Positions 35,376 through 43,488 of a DNA stretch of 64,000 nucleotides are shown here, piece after piece; positions within the stretch are counted from its first letter, which is position 1, and each line of letters starts with the position of its first letter. The notes under the pieces were generated by a model. That model was not told where the DNA came from. It did no database searches and saw only the letters and a program-made list of their open reading frames with translations. The DNA is from Deferribacteres bacterium (GTDB taxonomy: Bacteria; Zhuqueibacterota; Zhuqueibacteria; Zhuqueibacterales; Geothermadaptataceae). The position numbers and the translations under genes were made by a program. The stretch is taken from contig JACKDE010000001.1 in NCBI GenBank assembly GCA_020633675.1, forward strand, positions 62,001 to 126,000, written 5' to 3'.

Positions 35376-36959
35376 ATGAATACGATGTCTCGTCGTCAAA
35401 AAACAATGTATTATGCCACCCTGTTTGTGTTCGCTTGTCTTTTACAAATACAGGCGGGCAATCTTGCACATGGCCAAACGCCACCTTCTGGCACGCAGAC
35501 GCAGCAAACCATCGATTCGACAGCAGCTGGTTTGCAGTCCGCGCAACCGGTTGGACAATCAAAAATCACCACGTTTTGGGAACTGTATCAACACGGCGGT
35601 TACATCGGCTATATTATCATGGGCGTGCTGGTGCTGGGTGTCTTCATTATGGTCGGCAAAACAATCGAGTTGATGATCGATTACCGAAATGCCAAAAATT
35701 TGATCAAAATGCCTTTTCGCGATCTGGAGCAAATCAAAGGAGCGCTCGGCAAAAGCAAAGAATCGTATTTGAAAGGGATGATGCAGCATCTTATCACTTT
35801 TTTTGACGCAGGCTATAGTGCGGCCAACACGCAGTACGAGCTCAATGTGTTCAAACACGGCAAATACGAAAAATTCGAATCGTACCAGGGGTGGCTGCAT
35901 TTTCTCTCCGACTCGGCCGGCGCGTTGGGCCTGCTCGGCACGGTTTGGGGCGTTTTTCAAACCTTTTTCGGTGGTGATCTCGATAATGAAAAGATTCTTG
36001 ACGGCATGGGTATGGCGCTGATTACCACGTTATTCGGTTTGATTGTCAGTTTGATTATCAATTTTGGCAACACCAAATTGTTCAGCAGTTTTAACAAGCG
36101 TATGGAAATGGTGGCCGAAAAAGGTGATAAAATGCGATTGTTTTTGATGGACTGGGAGTCGATGAAGAGGCCGCTGAGATCGCGTCCTGCTGTGGTTGGC
36201 GCAGAGCAGCCGGCAGGGCCAGATCTCGAACATCTGATTGAAAATATCGGCAAATCGATTTCGCATTCCATCGAGCAGAGCATGCACGGTTCAACTGGCA
36301 GCCCAGCAGTGGCGCCTGCTACAAGCGAGCATTTCTCGCTGCAAACCATCGACGGCCCGCCGGAAGAGATGGCCACGGGCGAATCCATCAACCGAGCGTT
36401 GACGCTTGCGGTCATCGATCACAATCATATTCCGGTACAAAAGGCCCGCGTCGTGATCGAGACAAGAGGTGAGCTTTTTGTCGATAAAAACAAGCGCGAG
36501 CTCGAACGCCAAACCGATAAAAACGGCCAAATCGTGCTGGCTCTGACGGGCGGGGCGCAGGTTGGCGCGGCAGCCATCGAGTGCCATTTGCAAACCGACA
36601 GCAGCGTGTCGGCGCATTTTGCAATCGATATTGTGGCGGGGCGTGCAGACCGTATCGCCATTGAGCATGGCAATCATCAATCCGCACGCACAGGGCAGCC
36701 TGTGCCAGAATCGCTGCAAGTTTCGGTACATGACCAATTCGGCAATCCGGTGCATGGCGCCGATGTGCTTTACAAACTTTTAGAAGGCGAGGGTGCATTT
36801 AACGGCGGACATCCAGACTATGTGACCAGCACAGATGCGGATGGCCTGGCGACCGCAGAGTTCAGGCTTGGGAGTACGCCGGGGTTGCATCGTGTGCAGG
36901 CAGCGCTCAAAGGCAGCAAGGGCCGACCGGTCGAATTTGTGCTGTTCAGTACCCCGTAA
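35376..36959 (+). CDS. MotA/TolQ/ExbB-type proton channel fused to C-terminal Ig-like domains
   Basis: A 527-residue protein. The first 250 residues are a standard MotA/TolQ/ExbB subunit: a leader helix (MYYATLFVFACLLQIQAG), TM1 (YIGYIIMGVLVLGVFIMVGK), a cytoplasmic loop, TM2 with the conserved SAGALGLLGTVWGVFQTF (Gly-Thr-x-x-G) and TM3 (GMGMALITTLFGLIVSLI). After a helical linker (about 275-305) come two Ig-like domains to the C-terminus. The first begins ALTLAVIDHNHIPVQKARV; the second is Big_1/invasin-like (SVHDQFGNPVHGADVLYKLL, TSTDADGLATAEFRL). Family members are normally 200-250 residues without such domains. By the usual topology these domains would be cytoplasmic, which is odd. It is followed by two ExbD-like genes, confirming a proton-driven complex. 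Both halves are in one open frame with no sign of a frameshift. Confidence 0.88.
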   Translation: MNTMSRRQKTMYYATLFVFACLLQIQAGNLAHGQTPPSGTQTQQTIDSTAAGLQSAQPVGQSKITTFWELYQHGGYIGYIIMGVLVLGVFIMVGKTIELMIDYRNAKNLIKMPFRDLEQIKGALGKSKESYLKGMMQHLITFFDAGYSAANTQYELNVFKHGKYEKFESYQGWLHFLSDSAGALGLLGTVWGVFQTFFGGDLDNEKILDGMGMALITTLFGLIVSLIINFGNTKLFSSFNKRMEMVAEKGDKMRLFLMDWESMKRPLRSRPAVVGAEQPAGPDLEHLIENIGKSISHSIEQSMHGSTGSPAVAPATSEHFSLQTIDGPPEEMATGESINRALTLAVIDHNHIPVQKARVVIETRGELFVDKNKRELERQTDKNGQIVLALTGGAQVGAAAIECHLQTDSSVSAHFAIDIVAGRADRIAIEHGNHQSARTGQPVPESLQVSVHDQFGNPVHGADVLYKLLEGEGAFNGGHPDYVTSTDADGLATAEFRLGSTPGLHRVQAALKGSKGRPVEFVLFSTP

Positions 36960-37053
36960 AGCGTGAGCAGGTAGAAATGAAATGTGAGAGGCCAAAAGCG
37001 AAGCGCCAATAGCTTCGCAACCTGAAGGCAAAAACGACCTTAAAATAAACTAT

Positions 37054-37515
37054 ATGTTCTACTCCACCTCAAAAGATCATTCGCTCACAACCGGCATCAA
37101 AAAGAAGAAGCGCCGAACCGGCCTGGTATTGCGGCTGGTCGATGTGATTTTTATTTTGCTGTTCGGCTTCATCATCATCTCTGAAGTTGAACGTAAGAGC
37201 GTGATCAAGCTGGCGAAAAGCAAAACCACTCTGCCCGATATCCCGGACAAGGAAGTGGTGGTTTTTATTGGCGTACTGGCGAACGGCCAGTATCTGATTG
37301 AAAAAGAGACCCAAGTTGTCGATAATTTATTGGACCTGGAGCATTATCTCGACATACAGATGCAGTTTTTTGCAGACCAAAATCTCCAAATGCGCGTACG
37401 TATCCGCGCCAATTTCGATGCGCCGGTGAAGTACACCTTCCCGGTGGTCGGTGCATGCCGCGAGCGCGGCATTCCTGTCGGTGTTGATGTTATCAAAAAA
37501 GGCAGGAGGGGCTAA
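37054..37515 (+). CDS. ExbD/TolR-like protein, first copy
   Basis: A 153-residue single-pass inner-membrane protein. A basic cytoplasmic N-terminus (GIKKKKRRTG) leads into the helix LVLRLVDVIFILLFGFIIIS with the Asp that carries protons in ExbD/TolR/MotB-type stators. The periplasmic domain has the two-strand/helix layout of ExbD (VVVFIGVLANGQYLI, then LQMRVRIRANFDAPVKYTFP and a CRERGIPVGVDVIKK end), quoted in parts. The length is normal. It lies 94 bases after the channel gene and 3 bases before a second ExbD-like gene. It should act as the stator partner of the channel. Confidence 0.88.
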   Translation: MFYSTSKDHSLTTGIKKKKRRTGLVLRLVDVIFILLFGFIIISEVERKSVIKLAKSKTTLPDIPDKEVVVFIGVLANGQYLIEKETQVVDNLLDLEHYLDIQMQFFADQNLQMRVRIRANFDAPVKYTFPVVGACRERGIPVGVDVIKKGRRG

Positions 37516-37518
37516 CGC

Positions 37519-37950
37519 ATGAGTGGCAGTATGTTGATGCGTCTGATCGATGTTGTGTTGATTATTTTATTCGGCTTTATCGGCATCAGCGATATTCAAA
37601 ACAAAACCCAGCTTAAGCTGCCGGGCCAATCGACCAGCGAGCCGATTCAGGAAGAGATCGTCGAAAAAGTTTTCGTGCAGTTGGTTATCCACAACATTGG
37701 CCGCGAGCTCGGCGAGTTTGAGATATATATTGAAGGCGAGCGTCCGATCAACGCGCAGGATTTGCCAGCATTACGTGCAGCATTGCGAGCACTCGACAAT
37801 CGATTCGAGGCAGTTGGCCGCAAAATGATTGTGATTATCGATCCCGAGGAAGATGTCACCATGCAGCGCACGGTCGATGTATTCGACCTGTGCGAGCAGG
37901 AAAATTATATCAAAAGTATAGATTTCCGATTTTCCGATGAGCAAGTGTAA
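37519..37950 (+). CDS. ExbD/TolR-like protein, second copy
   Basis: A 143-residue single-pass inner-membrane protein with a very short N-terminus and the helix LMRLIDVVLIILFGFIGISD, again carrying the Asp expected for proton transfer. The periplasmic part (VFVQLVIHNIGRELGEFEI, MIVIIDPEEDVTMQRTVDVF) resembles ExbD. It shares the 'I/V-D-V-x-x-I-L-F-G-F' helix with the first copy but the periplasmic parts are diverged, so the two may form a heterodimer. Three bases separate it from the first copy, and its stop codon directly adjoins the ATG of the next gene. Confidence 0.85.
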   Translation: MSGSMLMRLIDVVLIILFGFIGISDIQNKTQLKLPGQSTSEPIQEEIVEKVFVQLVIHNIGRELGEFEIYIEGERPINAQDLPALRAALRALDNRFEAVGRKMIVIIDPEEDVTMQRTVDVFDLCEQENYIKSIDFRFSDEQV

Positions 37951-39000
37951 ATGACAGCGACAGCAAAACAAAAAACGCTTACCGGCACCATCACGTTTAT
38001 GGTGATTGCCGGAATCCATCTTTTCATGTTTTTGGCAAATATCCCGTCCAGGGATTTTTCCAAAATTTATGAAAAGCTGGATGATAAAGTCTGGACGCAG
38101 TTTCTGCCGCAAAAAATACAACCGGAAGAAATCGAGCCGGAGAAAATCGAACCACAAAAAATTGAGCCGCCAAAAGAAAGAGTGGAAACCACGCCGGTCC
38201 TGCAGCCAAGTCCGATTCAGCGCGAGCGCTTCGATCCGGAAAAGCTCAACACACGCTTGCAATTGGGGCGCCTGCAGCAAACACCGACCGTATCGGATGC
38301 AGCCTCCAAGCGCGAACAGCAAGCCTCGCCTGCAGCGCCGTCGCGACAGCGAGCTGCGTTCAGCCAGACCCAGTTCCGGCTGATTGATGGCAGTGCTGGA
38401 TCGTTGCCTGCCTTGCCATCGAAAACCGGCTCTGCTGCCAGCCAGGCGATTCAGGCGGGACGCGGCAAATCACTACAGAACAGTGCCCCGGAATTCCAGG
38501 GCAGCGGCTCGACACCGGAAATTCCGCAGGAACCGTCCGGGCAGGTGGCAACACCGGAGCTGGCGTTGGGCGATTTCGACCGAAACAAAATCGAAGTCTC
38601 GGAAATTTTTAGGGCGCTGATCGAATGGGTGCGACGCCATCCAGCCGAGTTGTCGCCAGTGCTGAAGCAATTTCTCGGCTATCGTGAAGGCGGATTGACT
38701 TCGAAGGTGCAATTCAGCATCAACCGTCGACATTTTGAACTGTTTTTGCTCTGTTTTGAAGGCAACTACGAAGTGCGCATCGCATTGGTCGAAAAAAGTG
38801 AAATTATCTATCTGATTGATCAGGGATTTGTCAAAGAGAGCCAAAAATTGCGCGCCGGCACGGTTACGCGGTTGCCCGCAAGCAGTGAGATCGCGACCAT
38901 CGAAACCCAGCCCTTGCCAATTGGCCACGCAAAAAATGCTGAATTCTATGATCTGTTTTTATCCTGGTGGGAGTCAGTGAAACATGAAGTTGAAAAATAG
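37951..39000 (+). CDS. TonB-like periplasm-spanning protein with a non-TonB C-terminal domain
   Basis: A 349-residue protein with one N-terminal helix (TFMVIAGIHLFMFLANI, about 14-31), then a Pro/Glu/Lys stretch with the repeat IEPEKIEPQKIEPPKE (about 55-75), a Gln/Ser/Ala-rich linker and a folded C-terminal domain (about 205-345: EIFRALIEWVRRHPAELSPV, VQFSINRRHFELFLLCFEG). The layout is that of TonB, but I cannot see a TonB C-terminal motif; the last domain looks new to me. It begins at the base following the stop of the second ExbD-like gene and overlaps the next gene by 17 bases. By position it replaces TonB as the transmitter of force from the proton channel to the outer membrane; that is inference. 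Confidence 0.75.
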   Translation: MTATAKQKTLTGTITFMVIAGIHLFMFLANIPSRDFSKIYEKLDDKVWTQFLPQKIQPEEIEPEKIEPQKIEPPKERVETTPVLQPSPIQRERFDPEKLNTRLQLGRLQQTPTVSDAASKREQQASPAAPSRQRAAFSQTQFRLIDGSAGSLPALPSKTGSAASQAIQAGRGKSLQNSAPEFQGSGSTPEIPQEPSGQVATPELALGDFDRNKIEVSEIFRALIEWVRRHPAELSPVLKQFLGYREGGLTSKVQFSINRRHFELFLLCFEGNYEVRIALVEKSEIIYLIDQGFVKESQKLRAGTVTRLPASSEIATIETQPLPIGHAKNAEFYDLFLSWWESVKHEVEK

Positions 39001-40513
39001 TTGCTACGGATTGGCAATACTTGCTACCGCGGGAGTTGTGCTGCTGCAGAGCTGCGCTTCGCAAGCCCCACGACGCATTTTTGTTTTCCCCGGCCTCGAT
39101 ACCACTACTGTGGCGCTGGCGGATTCGCTGGCGCGCGGTGTTTTCCTTGATTGGGAAAAAGAGCAATTGGCACAGCGCAAAGCCGACTCTGCACAAGCAC
39201 TGATTCAAAAAAGCGATGAGTTGTGGGCCGTGCTGAAGGCGGATGAAGGGCAGCAAGCCGTCGGCCAGGACACATTGACCGCGATTGAGCGCTACAATCA
39301 AGGCGTGCAGTCCCTGAATGATATAGCCGCTGTCGAATCCGATGCATCGATGAGCCCCGATGAGCGTCAGAAGGCGGTGCGCGACGCCTTGCTGCGCGCG
39401 CGCTCCTACCTCGAAGAAGCGATTGCGCTCAATCCATTCGACGAACAGACTCGGTTTGCGCTGTCGACGGTTTATGAAGCATTAGCACAGCGATTTTTGC
39501 AGGACCAATACTGGGGTAACGCTGCGGAAGTCTTGCTGATGCTCATTAAGATGAATGGCGGGCAACATGTGTTTTATGCGCGGCTGGGAGAATGTTTTGC
39601 AAATCTGAACGCCTGGCAGGAGTCGCTTAAAAACTATCAGCAGGCGGAATACGTCCTGCGCGAGACGGCTGCCATGCAAGTGCCGGAAAATCAGCCCATA
39701 ACCGACGCGAATGTTGCGGCTGCGATCGACTCAAGCGCGCTGTTCCTGTATGTCTATTATCAGATGCTTGGCAATATGCGGCTCAACCATGAAGATTCTG
39801 CGAAAGTGGATTTTCGGCGTGCGGCAGAACTGGCACAGAATGATCGTCATCGTTCACTTTTACGTTACCATTATCAATGGGCAAACTGGGATGACTGGAA
39901 TCTCACTGCTTCGGAAATGCGCGATTCGCTGGAGGTATACAGTACGCGCGAGCAGTACAAGCGTGCAGCGGATGGTTACAGGGTTTTGCTGAAAACAGGC
40001 AACCTGCGCACACGGCGTGCCCGGCAGGAAGTGAAATGGCGGCTGGCAAATCTGGAGTTCAGCCACCTCAGCCTGCCAGATTCTGCAATCGTACACATGA
40101 AACAGGTTATGGATTTTTATCGGCAGGATTCGGCGGGCATGGCGCTGGCGCAAGCCGACACGCTGCTGCAGCAATATATCGATGCCTACGGAGTGATGTG
40201 TTACAATACAGGACTGGCTGCGCTCGAAATCCCGGACCGTGAAGGAGCGCTGCCTTACTTTCTGCAATCGTTATCGGTTGATTGGGTTTTTGAAGCCAAG
40301 GCTCATCTCGAAGTCGCAAAGCTGCTGCTGAACGATCCGAACCGGGCGTTGCCGTACGCCCGACAGGCTTACCATTTGCGGCAACAGCTTTCCGGCCAGG
40401 AAGTGGAAGATACACTGCGCATCCTTGTTCAAGCGTTGCGCCGGCAGCGAAATTTTGATGAAGCAAGGACTTTTCAGGAACTGCTACATGAGGCGCGACA
40501 GGGCAATGGATAG
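38984..40513 (+). CDS. TPR-repeat lipoprotein, second in the locus
   Basis: A 509-residue lipoprotein with signal LAILATAGVVLLQSCASQ (lipobox LQSC). The rest is helical with TPR-like pairs, for example RARSYLEEAIALNPFDEQTR (about 130-150), VFYARLGECFANLNAWQESL (about 190-210) and the section near 420-460 (ALPYFLQSLSVDWVFEAKAH). Its start lies within the end of the TonB-like gene. A second TPR lipoprotein at the far end of the locus mirrors the one at 27382. Both probably sit on the periplasmic face of the outer membrane. Role unknown; scaffold for the surface machine is the simplest reading. Confidence 0.85.
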   Translation: MKLKNSCYGLAILATAGVVLLQSCASQAPRRIFVFPGLDTTTVALADSLARGVFLDWEKEQLAQRKADSAQALIQKSDELWAVLKADEGQQAVGQDTLTAIERYNQGVQSLNDIAAVESDASMSPDERQKAVRDALLRARSYLEEAIALNPFDEQTRFALSTVYEALAQRFLQDQYWGNAAEVLLMLIKMNGGQHVFYARLGECFANLNAWQESLKNYQQAEYVLRETAAMQVPENQPITDANVAAAIDSSALFLYVYYQMLGNMRLNHEDSAKVDFRRAAELAQNDRHRSLLRYHYQWANWDDWNLTASEMRDSLEVYSTREQYKRAADGYRVLLKTGNLRTRRARQEVKWRLANLEFSHLSLPDSAIVHMKQVMDFYRQDSAGMALAQADTLLQQYIDAYGVMCYNTGLAALEIPDREGALPYFLQSLSVDWVFEAKAHLEVAKLLLNDPNRALPYARQAYHLRQQLSGQEVEDTLRILVQALRRQRNFDEARTFQELLHEARQGNG

Positions 40514-41318
40514 TCAAAAAATATATTTTACTTGTGCGGCGGTCATGTTTGCCGTATTCTATAGCACGTTTGCATCCGGGCAAACGAGAGATGCCAGCGA
40601 TGTGATCATCAACCAAGAAATTGTGACAACCGCCACGGTGACCAATCCCGATTCGATTCGCAAAATGGTTCGCATCAGCTTGCTGCCTGAAAATCCGGAT
40701 TCGATTCGCTCGATCACCCTGATTGACGCCAATAACAACGGTTTTGGCAGCGATGATTTTGTGCTGGTCAAACCTTCGGGACGCTCTTACGAGCTCATCC
40801 CGTCAGCTGCACTCACGGCTATGATTCGCAACTGGCGTTTTAATGCTGCGACGCAGTTGGTGGGTGGCCCGCGACAGGGCGCTGAATTTCTGGAATCGCT
40901 GCCGGAAAATGATCCGAAAAAGAAAGCTGCCAATTATATTCTGGCCAGCGTCTTGCGCGGACTGAGCAGTAACTATGCAGCCGAACCGATCAATTTGTAT
41001 TTTACGCGCTCCACGGACGGTGCCTATGCATTCGATATGTGGGGTTACGATCTTGCGGAAGATTCGCTGTACTGGCAACCTCCAAAGTATCCGCCCGGCG
41101 GCTATTTAAAAAATTACGACATATTCCGGGTGGAGCGAACAGATAAAGATACGCTATTTATTTCGAACACCAGACTCTACGACCAGATTTATATCTACCA
41201 CAATGTTGTCGATACGGTGTTTATTGCTGCAGACAGCACGCTACAAGCTGGCCCCGGCCTGCGGCGTCGACCTGCCGGACTTGTCCCGCCATCGCCTGCG
41301 CCTCGTCAGCGAAAATAG
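40488..41318 (+). CDS. Small exported protein of unknown function, last gene of the locus
   Basis: A 276-residue exported protein. ATG 40488 is proposed: AGGA lies 8 bases upstream and a signal peptide follows (YFTCAAVMFAVFYSTFASG); ATG 40506 would also work. The mature part has beta-rich sequence with an N-terminal section DSIRKMVRISLLPENPDSIR and a C-terminal section LYDQIYIYHNVVDTVFIAAD, ending in a Pro/Arg-rich tail. I recognise no family. It overlaps the TPR gene by 26 bases, so it belongs to the operon. It is likely periplasmic or surface exposed and may be a subunit of the machine encoded upstream. Confidence 0.75.
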   Translation: MRRDRAMDSQKIYFTCAAVMFAVFYSTFASGQTRDASDVIINQEIVTTATVTNPDSIRKMVRISLLPENPDSIRSITLIDANNNGFGSDDFVLVKPSGRSYELIPSAALTAMIRNWRFNAATQLVGGPRQGAEFLESLPENDPKKKAANYILASVLRGLSSNYAAEPINLYFTRSTDGAYAFDMWGYDLAEDSLYWQPPKYPPGGYLKNYDIFRVERTDKDTLFISNTRLYDQIYIYHNVVDTVFIAADSTLQAGPGLRRRPAGLVPPSPAPRQRK

Positions 41319-41486
41319 CGCTGCATTGCAAACGGTGCAATCTTTGATGCATGAATAAATATTTCTGAACCGAAACGTTTGCAAAACTTTTGTTCAGGCT
41401 ATACCATTTCTCTCTCTGTGAAATTTTCAAGCAAAATGCGCTTGAAGGTTTCAATCTGAACCACAAAAGCTGACAGATTGATTTTT

Positions 41487-42611
41487 ATGATTCACATTGC
41501 CTATTACATTAGCGGTCATGGCTACGGACATGCTGTTCGTTCCATCGAGGTTATTAAGGCTTTGCTTGCCCAAAATCCTTATCTTTTTTTTCATATCCGA
41601 ACCACAGCACCACCCTGGTTTTTCTCTCTTAATTTGAAAAATAGCTTTGTATACGAGCATTGTGAAATCGATGTCGGCACGATGCAACATGATTTTTCAG
41701 AAGTGGATATTCCAGCAACGTACGAACGCGTGAGTGCACTCTTTGCCCAAAAAACTGAAATTGTTGCCAGGGAAGTGCGCCTTTTAAAGGAAAAGCAAAT
41801 TGAGTTGGTGGTTGGTGATATTCCACCGCTGGCATTTGCGGCAGCGGAAGCTGCCCGGTTGCCCTCGGTGGCGATCGGCAATTTCTCATGGGATTGGATT
41901 TATGAAAAATTTATTGAGATGGAGCGCGGTTTTCGTGAATTGATTACCCAGATTCGTGTCAGCTACCGCAAAGCAGATGTCCTGTTACGGCTGCCAATGT
42001 ATGGCGAGATGGATGCATTTCGACACATCATCGACGTGCCACTGGTGGCGCGCAAAGCCCAACGGCGTGTGAAGGATGTGCGCCATACTCTGCGGTTGCC
42101 GGAAGGTGCACGCATGGTTTTGGTCGCGATGCGGTTGGCGGATTTGCATCGGGTTCAGCTCGACAATGTAACAGCCGATAAAAGAAACAGAATTGTGGTC
42201 ATCAATCAAAATTCGCCGATTGCTGGTGTGCAAAATCTGCCAGAAGGCTTGTTGCCATTTCAGGAATTGGTCAACGCTGCTGATGTGGTGGTTTCAAAAC
42301 CGGGTTATGGCATTGTTTCAGAATGCCTGATCAACCAAACACCGCTGATCTTCACCGAGCGAAAAGATTTTTGTGAATACCCGATTTTGGTCGAAGCAAT
42401 TGAGAAGTATGGTATTGGACAATTTATCGAATTGAATCAATTCTTTGCAGGAAGGTGGCAGAGCGCTATTGAGAATGCTCTGAAAAGGGAAATATCTGCG
42501 GATCAAGTCATGAATCACGGTGCTGCAGTTGCTGCCAATCATATCATCAGCCTGCTCGTAAAAGGCTCCGTTGCATCAGACGCGCGCGAGCCAACATTGA
42601 TGTCTGATTAG
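41487..42611 (+). CDS. Glycosyltransferase-like protein related to the arabinokinase N-terminal domain/MurG fold
   Basis: A 374-residue GT-B-fold protein. The opening IAYYISGHGYGHAVRSIEVIKALL is quoted in part as YYISGHGYGHAVR, the glycine-rich loop of the 'glycosyl transferase-like' domain also seen in L-arabinokinase and MurG relatives. VVGDIPPLAFAAAEAARLPS and GNFSWDWIYEKF follow as in that group. The C-terminal half has the nucleotide-sugar-binding pattern VVVSKPGYGIVSECLINQTP, LIFTERKDFCEYPILV. ATG 41487 is used; a TTG nine bases upstream is also in frame. Donor and acceptor are unknown. It follows the nine-gene locus after about 170 bases and may be separately transcribed. Confidence 0.8.
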   Translation: MIHIAYYISGHGYGHAVRSIEVIKALLAQNPYLFFHIRTTAPPWFFSLNLKNSFVYEHCEIDVGTMQHDFSEVDIPATYERVSALFAQKTEIVAREVRLLKEKQIELVVGDIPPLAFAAAEAARLPSVAIGNFSWDWIYEKFIEMERGFRELITQIRVSYRKADVLLRLPMYGEMDAFRHIIDVPLVARKAQRRVKDVRHTLRLPEGARMVLVAMRLADLHRVQLDNVTADKRNRIVVINQNSPIAGVQNLPEGLLPFQELVNAADVVVSKPGYGIVSECLINQTPLIFTERKDFCEYPILVEAIEKYGIGQFIELNQFFAGRWQSAIENALKREISADQVMNHGAAVAANHIISLLVKGSVASDAREPTLMSD

Positions 42612-42693
42612 GCACGGTGACGCTGCGTGAAGCTTGTGCGAGCCAGACAGAAAAGATGAGATCTATTCTACAGTGCAATCAAAATAAATGGGG

Positions 42694-42975
42694 TTACTTC
42701 TTTTCAAAAAGTGACAGAATCAAGCCACGTAGGGAAAAAATAAATAGCGCAAACAACAGATGTGAAGCGTCAAATTCGATCGGCAGGAATTTGCGATACA
42801 AAGCGTTCCAGGAGATGAGTGCCAGCAAAACCCACATAGCCTGAATAATGAAGCTGCGCACGTGCACTGGCAGGCTACGCCGGCTTAGGAAAGTTTGGTA
42901 CCACCTGGCAAAAAGATCGACTGCCAGCAAAATAAATAGTGTGCTAAAAAGGGTAACAAAAAGATAATCACCCAT
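42694..42975 (-). CDS. Small membrane protein of unknown function
   Basis: A 93-residue protein with about three hydrophobic helices (YLFVTLFSTLFILLAVDLF, then IIQAMWVLLALISWN and LLFALFIFSLRGLILSLF). ATG 42975 is preceded by AGGAGAG at about 9 bases, a strong ribosome-binding site on this strand, which supports it as a real gene. The C-terminus is charged (FEKK). Nothing identifies its function. It is convergent with the glycosyltransferase gene. Confidence 0.65.
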   Translation of the reverse strand: MGDYLFVTLFSTLFILLAVDLFARWYQTFLSRRSLPVHVRSFIIQAMWVLLALISWNALYRKFLPIEFDASHLLFALFIFSLRGLILSLFEKK

Positions 42976-43163
42976 ATTATGCTCTCTCCTTGAGTGGAAC
43001 ATCACCAAAGCAGACTGGTATGGAATACCAATACACTTTAATCCGAGATAATGCCTTGGCTGAAATCTAATTTCTGCTGGAAATAATAGCGGTCGTTCGC
43101 ACGAACTGCAACGGCTTTATGACGAAGAAAGGGCTGATTGATTTTGATAATGTTGCACAAGGA

Positions 43164-43340
43164 TCATTTACGGCCCAGATCTGAGCGCGTTTGAACTTCC
43201 TGCCAAATCTCTGGGAAACACTTCCTGACTCTTTTTTCTTCCTGTTCATTCGCTGTTAGAATAGCCGCCATAATCAGCACGTGGAACGGGATGGATTTCG
43301 CATAAAGTGTCAGTGCGAGCATAAAATCATTCTGATTCAT
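43164..43340 (-). CDS. 58-residue small protein divergent from an XRE-type regulator
   Basis: GGGAGGG lies 5 bases before ATG 43340, giving one of the best ribosome-binding sites in the window. The protein has a hydrophobic middle (LYAKSIPFHVLIMAAILT) and a charged C-terminal half (NEQEEKRVRKCFPEIWQEVQ). An overlapping upstream extension of the frame has no ribosome-binding site. It is divergently arranged with the XRE gene, 148 bases apart. Function is unknown; a regulated small membrane or toxin-like protein is possible but only by position. Confidence 0.55.
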   Translation of the reverse strand: MNQNDFMLALTLYAKSIPFHVLIMAAILTANEQEEKRVRKCFPEIWQEVQTRSDLGRK

Positions 43341-43389
43341 TTTCCCTCCCAATTGTGGAATAGGTCTGGATTGTTCGGGTTGATTTTTT

Positions 43390-43418
43390 TTGACATTCTG
43401 TGGTGGAATCTGTAGAAT
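43390..43418 (+). promoter_or_regulatory. Sigma-70-type promoter of the XRE-type regulator, with overlapping inverted repeat
   Basis: TTGACA (43390-43395), 17-base spacer, TAGAAT (43413-43418): near-consensus. CATTCT and AGAATG form a 6-bp inverted repeat (43394-43399 and 43414-43419) spanning the spacer and the -10, a natural site for autorepression by the encoded helix-turn-helix protein. The start codon is about 70 bases downstream. Confidence 0.6.
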
Positions 43419-43488
43419 GGCGTGCAGCGATACTCTCTTTGCGCAAGGTGGGCATCCCGCCACGGGAACAAATTAATAATATTGTGCT

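Noticed and set aside
41325..41341. Hairpin after the nine-gene locus as terminator
   Set aside because: Only 6 bp (ATTGCA/TGCAAT) with no T-rich run after it.
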